Positions 9,765 through 16,740 of a DNA stretch of 64,000 nt are shown here, piece by piece. A program made the translations under genes and the position numbers. Under the pieces are notes generated by a model. The model worked only from the letters and a program-made list of their open reading frames with translations, made no database searches and was not told the origin of the DNA. The stretch's first letter is position 1. Each line of letters starts with the position of its first letter. Source of the DNA: Streptomyces sp. 3214.6 (lineage in GTDB: Bacteria; Actinomycetota; Actinomycetes; Streptomycetales; Streptomycetaceae); NCBI RefSeq assembly GCF_900129855.1, contig NZ_LT670819.1, positions 3,906,001 to 3,970,000 on the forward strand, in the 5' to 3' direction.

Positions 9765-10046
9765 ATGACCGCCACCGACGTGACCGGCGCCCGTACCCCC
9801 GAGGCCGCCGACATGATCACCGGCGCACGCGCACGCATCGACGCCCTGGACGACCGGATCATCGGGCTGATCCAGGAACGGATGGCGGTGTCCGCCGTCG
9901 TCCAGGAGGCGCGGATCACCTCCGGCGGGCGGCGGGTGAACCTCTCCCGCGAGATGGAGATCCTCAGCCACTACAGCGAGGCGCTGGGCAAGCCGGGTAC
10001 GTCCCTCGCCATGACGCTCCTGGAGCTGTGCCGGGGTCGCATCTGA
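9765..10046 (+). CDS. Chorismate mutase, AroQ class
   Basis: This 93-residue all-alpha protein fits a monofunctional AroQ chorismate mutase, which turns chorismate into prephenate for Phe and Tyr synthesis. The pattern ARARIDALDDRIIGLIQERM is the long first helix, with the conserved Arg and the I(D/L)xLDxxI signature. SAVVQEARITSGG supplies the second conserved Arg and Lys/Arg region. RVNLSREMEILSHYSEALGK and LAMTLLELCRGRI complete the three-helix unit. There is no signal peptide, so it is cytosolic. The ATG at 9765 is preceded by GAGGAG at good spacing. It lies directly behind the aromatic leader and terminator at 9581-9715, which strongly suggests feedback control by aromatic amino acid supply. 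Confidence 0.9.
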   Translation: MTATDVTGARTPEAADMITGARARIDALDDRIIGLIQERMAVSAVVQEARITSGGRRVNLSREMEILSHYSEALGKPGTSLAMTLLELCRGRI

Positions 10047-10816
10047 GTTCGGGCGGCCTCTCACCCGTACGGCGCGTGACTGCCCCACGGACGGTGTCGT
10101 TGGTCCCGGTGTCCGCTCCAGCCAGGGGCGGGCCCGTAAGAACCACGCGTGGCTCGCTGGAGCGATGAGACGTACGGATCGTGCCGTGCGTCGTGGGACC
10201 TCGCTCCGGAAAGGTGACCGGACGGCAGGGGACAGCAGCCCGGTCACCCAAGAGAACGGCCGGCCTCGGGGACGCCCGGGGCCGACCGGCGGAAATTGCA
10301 AAAATGCGCAAGGGCTGGGTCAAACGGTTGCGGGGGCCGCGCTCATCCAGCACGATGCGTAGAAAGCTCCATTTCGACCCCTGCAAGGCCGTGTAAGGCC
10401 GTGTACTCCACCCGGCCTTGCGCGGCACTCGACAAGCCAGCGGCGCAACCCCCCGGCGCCGCTCCCAGGCACCGGCGCTGCCCTGACGCCGGTGCTGACG
10501 ATGACGAAGGGCCTCGCGGATTCCGTCCCGCGGGGCCCTTCGCCATGTCCGGGCGAGCGGTCGGGCGAAAAGCCGGGAAGGGGACCCGGGAAGCGGACCC
10601 GGGAAGGGGACCCGGCAAAGGTCATGGATTTCTCAAAACTTTCGCCGATCTTTCACGCTATGCACACATCGCGCCTCTTAGGGATCACATCGAGCCAAAC
10701 AGCGCTTGGCCAACTTTTGGCCAGTGCTTGATCCCGTTAGATCGCCCCATCCGCCCCGCGCTCACCGGAACTTCCGATGAATCACACAGGTGGCGGACAG
10801 ACAGGGGGGATCGCAG
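10047..10816. other. Long intergenic region with several hairpins
   Basis: This 770-bp stretch after chorismate mutase holds no convincing protein gene. It contains a long-range stem (CGCTCCAGC at 10114-10122 with GCTGGAGCG at 10156-10164) and a second stem (GGTGACCGG 10213-10221 with CCGGTCACC 10240-10248). A tandem AAGGCCGTGT duplication lies at 10385-10404, followed by the hairpin cluster described at 10395-10541. The last 200 bp are AT-richer and presumably carry the promoter of the secreted protease gene at 10817. Confidence 0.6.
10395..10541 (+). ncRNA. Candidate structured RNA: three hairpins plus a terminator
   Basis: Four perfect or near-perfect hairpins follow each other closely. 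AAGGCCG/CGGCCTT lies at 10395-10401 and 10413-10419. AGCGGCGC/GCGCCGCT lies at 10439-10446 and 10456-10463, with a loop containing six consecutive C. GCACCGGCG/CGCCGGTGC has a 9-nt loop near 10470-10496. A 14-bp terminator stem lies at 10506-10519 with 10528-10541 (one G-U pair). The spacing and terminal hairpin resemble a small RNA gene. One C6 loop recalls actinobacterial 6C RNA, but that family needs two such loops. No promoter was assigned. Confidence 0.35.
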
Positions 10817-11434
10817 GTGGCGATCAAACGGAGGACGGTCTTCGTCATAGGGGTGGCGACCGCCGCCCTGGCCGCGGGCACCACCATGGTCCAGGCCGCG
10901 CTGACCGACAACATGTACCCGACCAGTAATTACTTCCACACGTGTTTCGACGGCGACATGGGCGACGGGTTCTGCCAGACGGACAACAAGACCCTCACCC
11001 TCTACAGGGAGGGCAGTCTCTCCTCGGCCGAGAAGAACACCATCGCCCGTGCGGCGAAGGACTACTTCGGGCCTACCGACCTCGTCGTGAAGATCCAGTC
11101 CTCGGGTGTCTATGAGGGCGGCGCGGAGACCGACGTCATCTACAAGGCGAAGACGCTCTCGCGCGGGAAGATCGGCATCACCTGGTGTGACGACGCCGTC
11201 GACGCGAAGAAGTGCGACCAGCACTACATCGTCTTCAACAAGGACCACACCGGAATCGGCTCGGTCAACAAGTCGGACGCCTGCCACGAGACCGGGCACG
11301 CCGTCGGCCTGACGCACGGCCCCGACGCCAGCCCCCGGCTCGGTCTGTACGACGACCGCCTCGGCTGCATGTCGTACAACGACGTCTACAAGCTCGGCGC
11401 CAACAACAAAGAGAACATCAACGCGACCTACTGA
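10817..11434 (+). CDS. Secreted metzincin-like zinc metalloprotease, small
   Basis: The 205-residue protein has a basic start (AIKRRT) and a hydrophobic signal segment (VFVIGVATAALAAGTTM) with likely cleavage after VQA. The catalytic motif is HETGHAVGLTH at residues 157-167, which fits the extended zinc site HExxHxxGxxH of metzincins. A methionine-turn candidate (CMSY, Met185) follows 18 residues later. Six cysteines suggest disulfides, as expected outside the cell. It is smaller than typical metzincins and has no recognisable propeptide. The GTG at 10817 was chosen because AGGGGGG lies 7 nt upstream; an ATG at 10790 is in frame but lacks a site. Two related secreted protein genes follow on the same strand. 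Substrate unknown. Confidence 0.8.
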   Translation: MAIKRRTVFVIGVATAALAAGTTMVQAALTDNMYPTSNYFHTCFDGDMGDGFCQTDNKTLTLYREGSLSSAEKNTIARAAKDYFGPTDLVVKIQSSGVYEGGAETDVIYKAKTLSRGKIGITWCDDAVDAKKCDQHYIVFNKDHTGIGSVNKSDACHETGHAVGLTHGPDASPRLGLYDDRLGCMSYNDVYKLGANNKENINATY

Positions 11435-11493
11435 GGTCCGGCCGGATCTGGCGAGAACAGTTCACATCTGACGAGCTGACCAGGGGGAATCTC

Positions 11494-12555
11494 GTGGCAA
11501 TGAGCACAAGAAGAAAAGTGGCGGGGACCGTGCTGGGCGCCGCCGTGGCCGGTGTCCTGATCGGTTCGGCCGCGCTCGTCCCGTTCACGGACGACGCCCA
11601 CGCCGATGCGGCGGGCCGGCGCGGCGACGTCGTCCTCGGCGAGTCGAAGGACGCCATCCCCTCCCGCACCGCGAGCGACTGGGTCTCGTACGGCGACCAG
11701 GCGGCGGTCGTCCATGTGGCCGCCGAGCACGAAGGGGTCGCCGACAGCGAGGAGACCGCGGCCGGCGAAGGATATCTGTCCCGGACTATCGACCTCCAGG
11801 TCAAGGAGCGCGTGTGGTCGCGGTCCGGGGCCACCGCCCTGCCCGACAGCCTGTCGATCATCGCCGACGGCTGGGAGTTCAAGCAGGGCGCCAGCAAGCT
11901 CCGGGTGAGCTCGCAGGACGCCTCCCGTATGGAGGTCGGGCACGACTACCTGGTCTCGTTCGCCCACTTCTCCGACGGGGAGTGGTCGACGCTCGGGACC
12001 GGCGCCATCCTGCCCTACGAAGGCAACGAGGTGGGCCAGGGCGAGTACGAGGGCACGACGGTCACCGCCTCGGCGTACCGCTCGACGATGGCGTCCCGGC
12101 TGGTCAGCGGGGTGGCCGAGCCCCTCACCTACCAGGCGGCCGGCAAGACCGCGGCCGGTGTCAGGACGCTGCTGACCAGCGCGACACCCGACGCCACCGC
12201 CGCGCAGAACTATGCCCTCGACGCGGTGGCCCGGGCCCGGCTGGTCGCCAAGGCCGCGGCGGCCGCGGCGGCGGCCTCGGACACCTTCTGCCGGGTCGCG
12301 GCTCCGCTCGCGACCGACGCCGGCAGCAAGTACTCGCCGGGTGAGCTCTCGGACATCGTGGGCGACCTGGCCGGGATGACGGAGACGCCGGCGGACGCCA
12401 CGATCCTGCGGGCCTACGCGGCACAGCTGCGCTCCGGCGACACGTCCACCTGGACCGCCAGCACCATCCGCAGGACGGCGGCCACCCGGATCGGGCGCGC
12501 CTGCACCATCGACGTCGGCGACCTCCTGCCGAACGACACGGGCGACACGGAGTGA
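11494..12555 (+). CDS. Secreted or membrane-anchored protein, paralogue 1
   Basis: The 353-residue protein begins with GTG behind AGGGGG (6-nt spacing). It has a basic stretch (STRRK), then a hydrophobic signal or anchor segment (VAGTVLGAAVAGVLIGSAAL). The exported part starts near DDAHADA. The central 190 residues are shared with the following gene: VVLGESKDAIPS, DWVSYGDQAAVVHVAAEHE, YLSRTIDLQV, MEVGHDYLVSFAHFSDGEW. The remaining C-terminal 100 residues are unique, with an Ala-rich helix (ARLVAKAAAAAAAASDTFCR) and two Cys. I know no functional family for it. It sits 59 bp after the metzincin gene, so it may be a substrate, inhibitor or partner of that protease. A 14-bp tandem repeat spans its stop codon. 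Confidence 0.75.
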   Translation: MAMSTRRKVAGTVLGAAVAGVLIGSAALVPFTDDAHADAAGRRGDVVLGESKDAIPSRTASDWVSYGDQAAVVHVAAEHEGVADSEETAAGEGYLSRTIDLQVKERVWSRSGATALPDSLSIIADGWEFKQGASKLRVSSQDASRMEVGHDYLVSFAHFSDGEWSTLGTGAILPYEGNEVGQGEYEGTTVTASAYRSTMASRLVSGVAEPLTYQAAGKTAAGVRTLLTSATPDATAAQNYALDAVARARLVAKAAAAAAAASDTFCRVAAPLATDAGSKYSPGELSDIVGDLAGMTETPADATILRAYAAQLRSGDTSTWTASTIRRTAATRIGRACTIDVGDLLPNDTGDTE

Positions 12556-12586
12556 CCGGCGCGGAGTGACCGGCGCGGAGTGACGG
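12549..12586 (+). repeat. 14-bp tandem repeat spanning a stop codon
   Basis: GGAGTGACCGGCGC occurs at 12549-12562 and 12563-12576, with a partial third copy to 12586. The TGA in the first unit is the stop codon of the upstream gene, and each following unit carries another TGA. Confidence 0.85.
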
Positions 12587-12705
12587 ATGCGAGTCGTGGC
12601 CCGAGCATTCGGGCCACGACTCGGCCGGGGGGCGTCCTCATCGAACGAACAGAGGCCTCGCGGCGTCACAGTGGCGACCTGCTGTACCGACCAAGGGGGA
12701 GTCCC

Positions 12706-13467
12706 GTGGCCATGACCACGCGAACGAAGATCACGGGGGTCGTGCTGGGCGCGGCCGTCGCCGGCGCGCTCGCGCTCGTCCCGCTGACGGACGACGGCCC
12801 CGGCCCCGGCCCCGACACCGGCCACGGCTCCGCCGCCGCAGGCGCCACCGCAGGCGGGAACGTCGTGCTCGGCGAGTCGGAGAAGGAGGCCGTGCCCTCG
12901 TTCACCGCAACCGACTGGGTTTCGCATGGCGACCAGGTAGCGGTCGTCCGGGTCACGGCCGAGCACGAGCGGCGCGAGACCTCGAGCGCGGACTCAAGTG
13001 CGGACCCGGGCGAGGACTCGGGGGACGGCTCGGGCGAGGACTACCTGTCGCGGACGGTCGACCTCCGGGTCGGCCAGCGACTCTGGAGCCGCGCCGGCGC
13101 GCCGGCGCTGCCGGCCACCGTGTCGGTCACCGTCGACGGATGGCAGCTGAAGGACGGTGCGAAGAGGGAGGTGGGGTCGCGGAACTCCTCGCGGCTGGAG
13201 GTCGGCCACGACTACGTGGTCGCGTTCGGACACTTCTCCGACGGAGTGTGGGCCCCGCTCGGTTCGGGTGCCGTCCTGCCCTGCGACGGCGGTCGGATCG
13301 GCGAGGGCGAGTTCCAGGGGGAGACCGTCACCGCCGACGCCTACCGCTCGGCGCTGCGGCAGCGGTTGATCCCCGGCGACGAGGAACCGGTGGCGTACCG
13401 GGCCGCGGGGAAACCGGCCGCCGGCGTCCAGGGGATCCTGCGGGGCGCGAAGCCGACCGGTGGCTGA
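12706..13467 (+). CDS. Secreted or membrane-anchored protein, paralogue 2 (shorter)
   Basis: The 253-residue protein starts with GTG behind AAGGGGGA, the same context as its upstream neighbour. The first 40 residues have the same basic-plus-hydrophobic export segment (MTTRTKITGVVLGAAVAGAL). The rest aligns with paralogue 1 over its shared domain: NVVLGESEKEAVPS, DWVSHGDQVAVVRVTAEHE, YLSRTVDLRV, LEVGHDYVVAFGHFSDGVW. It ends right after AAGKPAAGVQGIL, so it lacks the C-terminal 100 residues of paralogue 1. The pair clearly arose by duplication. The Pro/Gly and Ser/Asp/Glu-rich insertions differ between them. Function is unknown; location and duplication suggest a shared extracytoplasmic role. 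Confidence 0.75.
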   Translation: MAMTTRTKITGVVLGAAVAGALALVPLTDDGPGPGPDTGHGSAAAGATAGGNVVLGESEKEAVPSFTATDWVSHGDQVAVVRVTAEHERRETSSADSSADPGEDSGDGSGEDYLSRTVDLRVGQRLWSRAGAPALPATVSVTVDGWQLKDGAKREVGSRNSSRLEVGHDYVVAFGHFSDGVWAPLGSGAVLPCDGGRIGEGEFQGETVTADAYRSALRQRLIPGDEEPVAYRAAGKPAAGVQGILRGAKPTGG

Positions 13468-13636
13468 ATCCGACCCGCCATCCGACCCGCCGAAAGTGTG
13501 ATGTGCGCCATATAAAGATCCTGTGAGCCCAGGGCAACTGTTCACAGGCTTCACCTGTCACACCTACTGAAACAAGGCCCACTCCCACACCCCCATGCGG
13601 AAGGCCTCCCCCCAACCAGATCGACCCGAGGTCTTC

Positions 13637-14686
13637 ATGAAGCTTCGCCGCACGATGGCGACCATGGCCGCGACCGCTGTCATCGCGCCACTCGCCCTGC
13701 TGTCCGCGCCCGCCGCCTTCGCGGAGGAGAACGGCACCTCCTCCCCGAGCCCGACCGCGACGGAGACCGTCACCTCCACGCCGTCCACGGCCGACTCGGA
13801 CACCCCGGGCACGTCCGGCTCCCCGACCGACACCACGTCGCCGTCCTCGTCGTCCTCGTCGGACGGCGGCGCGAAGACGTCCGGTACGCCGTCGGGCACC
13901 ACGTCGCCGTCCGCGACCGGCTCGGGCACGGCCGGCGCGAGCGCTTCGGCAAGCGCGGACGACGGCGGGTTCGACCCGTACACGGACTGCAAGAGCGTCG
14001 ACCTGGACAAGAACCTCTCGGCGACGATCAGCGGCCTGCCGAGCAAGATCGTCGCGGGTTCCGGCTGGCACGACTTCACGTACGAGGTGGAGAACAACTC
14101 CGACGTCGACTTCAAGAACGTGTACATGACCACGTTCCTGGAGTACGTCGACGACACGGACGCCTGGCTGTCCGAGGGCCTCGCCGTCGTCCAGGTCAAG
14201 GAGGACGGCAAGTGGACCAACGCCTACCAGGACTCCTACGAGGACGAGGACGGCAAGACCGTCAACGTCACCGGTTCCTTCGTGGCTCTGCTGGACGAGC
14301 TGGAGAAGGACTCCTCCGCCACCCTCGACCTGCGGGTGAAGGTCGGTGCGAAGGCCCCGGCGGGCTCCTCGCTCGCGATGAGCGAGGCCGTCTACGTGGG
14401 CGACAAGGCCGACTGCCACTACAACGGTGACGTGTACGACGTCGAGATCCTCGCCGCCGGCGGCGACGCGGGCGGCGGCGGCGACGCCAAGCCGAACGGC
14501 GACAAGCCCACCAGCGGCACCGGCGCCCGGCCCCAGGGCAGCGCCAAGCCGATCAGCGGCAGCCTCGCCTCCACCGGCTCCAGCTCCGCGCTGCCGATGA
14601 TCGGCCTGATCGGCGGGGTCACCGTGATCGCCGGCGCGGGCGCGGTGTTCGCCGCACGCCGCCGCAAGGTGGGCTCGCACGCGTAA
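13637..14686 (+). CDS. LAxTG-type sortase-anchored surface protein
   Basis: The 349-residue protein has a classical signal peptide (MKLRRTMATMAATAVIAPLA ... with cleavage after AAFA). A roughly 80-residue Ser/Thr/Pro-rich stalk follows. A folded domain spans about residues 118-280 (FDPYTDCKSVDLDKNLSATI ... DADCHYNGD region). A second linker precedes a C-terminal sorting signal: LASTG (about residues 310-314), a hydrophobic helix, and a basic tail (ARRRKVGSHA). LAxTG is the motif recognised by class E sortases of Streptomyces, which link proteins to peptidoglycan. The ATG at 13637 has GAGG 5 nt upstream. No sortase gene is in the window. The folded domain has no name I can give; an adhesin-like or matrix role is inferred. 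Confidence 0.8.
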   Translation: MKLRRTMATMAATAVIAPLALLSAPAAFAEENGTSSPSPTATETVTSTPSTADSDTPGTSGSPTDTTSPSSSSSSDGGAKTSGTPSGTTSPSATGSGTAGASASASADDGGFDPYTDCKSVDLDKNLSATISGLPSKIVAGSGWHDFTYEVENNSDVDFKNVYMTTFLEYVDDTDAWLSEGLAVVQVKEDGKWTNAYQDSYEDEDGKTVNVTGSFVALLDELEKDSSATLDLRVKVGAKAPAGSSLAMSEAVYVGDKADCHYNGDVYDVEILAAGGDAGGGGDAKPNGDKPTSGTGARPQGSAKPISGSLASTGSSSALPMIGLIGGVTVIAGAGAVFAARRRKVGSHA

Positions 14687-14718
14687 CGCGTCTTGACGGT
14701 CCGAGGACCGAAGGACCA

Positions 14719-14760
14719 GCGAAGGGACCTGCGCTCGGAGGGGGGCGCAGGTCCCTTCGC
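14719..14760. terminator. Strong terminator hairpin after the surface protein gene
   Basis: A perfect 16-bp stem is formed by GCGAAGGGACCTGCGC (14719-14734) and GCGCAGGTCCCTTCGC (14745-14760) with a 10-nt loop. It lies between convergent genes and could serve both. Confidence 0.85.
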
Positions 14761-14763
14761 CCA

Positions 14764-14880
14764 TGCCCTGGGCGGTGGCCCAATTGCCTGGGCGGTGGCC
14801 CAATTGCCTGGGCGGTAGACCTGGTTGCCAGGTCGGTAGCCCTGGTTGCCCGGTCGGTAGCCCTGGTTGCCCGGTCGGTG
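14764..14880. repeat. 20/21-bp tandem repeats 3' of the GMC oxidoreductase gene
   Basis: Two copies of a 20-bp unit (CCTGGGCGGTGGCCCAATTG) are followed by about three copies of a 21-bp unit (CCCTGGTTGCCCGGTCGGTAG). They end three bases before the stop codon of the minus-strand oxidoreductase. They are directly adjacent without spacers, so they are not a CRISPR array. Confidence 0.8.
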
Positions 14881-14883
14881 GTG

Positions 14884-16695
14884 CTACTGCTTGGGCGGGA
14901 CGGCCGGCATGCCCAGGAAGGGCAGGCGCAGCGCGCCGAACGCCTCCGTCGGGACCGCGGGGCTCTTCGGCTCCACCGGCTTCAGCCGCTCGTACGCCGT
15001 CCCCTGTGGCGGGCGTGGGTCCGTCTCGCCCTTGTTGGGCCAGTACGACATCGCCCGCTCGGCCTGCGCGGTGATGGTGAGGGACGGGTTCACGCCCAGG
15101 TTGGCGGAGACCGCGGCGCCGTCGACGACGGAGATGCCGGGGTGGCCGTAGAGGCGGTGGTAGGGGTCGATGACGCCGGTCTCGCGGGAGTCGCCGATGG
15201 GGCAACCGCCGAGGAAGTGGGCGGTGAGGGGGGTGCCCATCAGCTCGCCGACATTGGAGCCCGCGAAGCCGTTGATGTCGGCGGCGATCGCGGAGGCCGC
15301 CTCGGAAGCGGCCCTGATCTGCTTGGGGTTGGGGGCGCCATGTCCCTGACGTGCCGTCAGCAGGCCTTTGCCGACGCCGTCCGGTTTCAGGTAGGTCGTC
15401 AGCGAGTTGTCCAGGGACTGCATGACGAGGCCGATGATGGTCCGCTCCGACCAGCGGCGGTTGGACAGCGAGCGCAGGACGAGCAGGGGGTGGCGAGCGG
15501 CGTTCGCCAGCCAGCCGGCGACCCTCGACGAGCCGTCCGCGTAGGGCACTTGGAGGATCGACAGGCCACCCATCGAGTTGGAGCCCTTGCCGTAGCGGAC
15601 GGGTTCGATGTGGGTGTCGGCGTCGGGGTGGATCGAGGAGGTGATGGCGACGCCGCGCGTGAAGTCCGCCTTCGGCGCGCCGGTCGCCTTGCGGTAGCGG
15701 CGGTCGTCGGTCTGCGCGCCGACCAGGGCCTCGGAGTTGGTGCGGGTCAGCTCGCCCAGCCGGTGGGAGAGGTGGGGGAGTTGGCCGCCCGCCTTCATGC
15801 GGTGCAGGAGGGTCTGGGTGCCGTAGGTCCCGGCGGCGAGGACGACCCGGCGGGCCTTGAAGATCCGGCCCTTCGCCTTGCGGCGGTTGTCGGTGGGGAG
15901 GGTGGCGACGGCGTAGCCGCCCTGTGAGTCGTCCGTGACGGACACGACCGTCGTCATCGGGTGCACGACAGCGCCCGCCTGTTCGGCGAGGTGGAGGTAG
16001 TTCTCGTTCAGGGTGTTCTTCGCGCCGTGCCGACAGCCGGTCATGCACTCGCCGCACTCGGTGCAGGCGGTGCGGTCGGGGCCGACGCCGCCGAAGTAGG
16101 GGTCGGGCACCTGCTCCCCCGGCCTCGCCTTCGCGCCTGTGCCGTCCGCGTCCTCTCCGTCGCCGAAGAACACGCCGACCGGCGCCATGTGGAAGGTGTC
16201 ACCGACGCCCATCCGCTCCGCGGCCGCCTTCAGGTGCACGTCGGAGGGGGTCGTCGTCGGGTTGAGGCGTACGCCGAGCATGCGGCGCGCCTGGTCGTAG
16301 TACGGCTTCAGCTCCTCCTGCCAGTCGGTGATGTCACGCCACTGGGGGTCGTCGAAGAAGGGCTTGGGCGGTACGTAGAGGGTGTTGGCGTAGTTCAGGG
16401 AGCCGCCGCCCACGCCCGCGCCGGCCAGGACCATGACGTTGCCCAGCAGATGGATGCGCTGGATGCCGTACAGGCCGAGTCCGGGGGCCCAGAGGTAGTT
16501 CTTCAGGTCCCAGGAGTTCTTCGGGAGCGCCTCGCGGGTGAAACGGCGGCCGGCCTCCAGGACGCCGACGCGGTAGCCCTTTTCCGTCAGGCGCAGGGCG
16601 GTCACGGACCCGCCGAAGCCGGATCCGACGACGATGACGTCGTAGTCATAGTCATCGTCGCGGGCGGGGGCGGGGGCGGGGGCGTCCTGGGGCAC
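14884..16695 (-). CDS. GMC-type FAD oxidoreductase, cholesterol oxidase-like
   Basis: The 603-residue enzyme begins with a short Pro/Ala/Asp-rich stretch and then the FAD-binding Rossmann motif VIVVGSGFGGSVTALRL. GNVMVLAGAGVGGGSLNYAN is the second GMC signature. A cysteine cluster, CTECGECMTGC, lies near residue 210, followed by RHGAKNTLNENYL. The C-terminal half has the substrate/FAD domain with HFLGGCPIGDS and GHPGISVVDGAAVSANLGVN, the conserved GMC catalytic region. This arrangement is known from ChoD-like cholesterol oxidases of actinobacteria, but the true substrate is not assigned. The GTG at 16695 has GGAGAG just upstream. It lies 45 bp after the aldehyde dehydrogenase gene and is probably in one operon with it. 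Confidence 0.88.
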   Translation of the reverse strand: MPQDAPAPAPARDDDYDYDVIVVGSGFGGSVTALRLTEKGYRVGVLEAGRRFTREALPKNSWDLKNYLWAPGLGLYGIQRIHLLGNVMVLAGAGVGGGSLNYANTLYVPPKPFFDDPQWRDITDWQEELKPYYDQARRMLGVRLNPTTTPSDVHLKAAAERMGVGDTFHMAPVGVFFGDGEDADGTGAKARPGEQVPDPYFGGVGPDRTACTECGECMTGCRHGAKNTLNENYLHLAEQAGAVVHPMTTVVSVTDDSQGGYAVATLPTDNRRKAKGRIFKARRVVLAAGTYGTQTLLHRMKAGGQLPHLSHRLGELTRTNSEALVGAQTDDRRYRKATGAPKADFTRGVAITSSIHPDADTHIEPVRYGKGSNSMGGLSILQVPYADGSSRVAGWLANAARHPLLVLRSLSNRRWSERTIIGLVMQSLDNSLTTYLKPDGVGKGLLTARQGHGAPNPKQIRAASEAASAIAADINGFAGSNVGELMGTPLTAHFLGGCPIGDSRETGVIDPYHRLYGHPGISVVDGAAVSANLGVNPSLTITAQAERAMSYWPNKGETDPRPPQGTAYERLKPVEPKSPAVPTEAFGALRLPFLGMPAVPPKQ

Positions 16696-16740
16696 GTGCT
16701 CTCCTCGTCGAGAACGGGCGGGGCTCTGGCGTGTTGCGCC

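Noticed and set aside
10360..10395. tRNA-like TTCGAC sequence
   Set aside because: No T-stem or acceptor pairing can be formed around it.
10439..10463. 6C RNA
   Set aside because: Only one hairpin has a C6 loop, whereas the family needs two; kept only as an unnamed RNA candidate.
14764..14880. Regular repeats considered as a CRISPR array
   Set aside because: The units are contiguous without spacers and differ in length; no cas genes are in the window.
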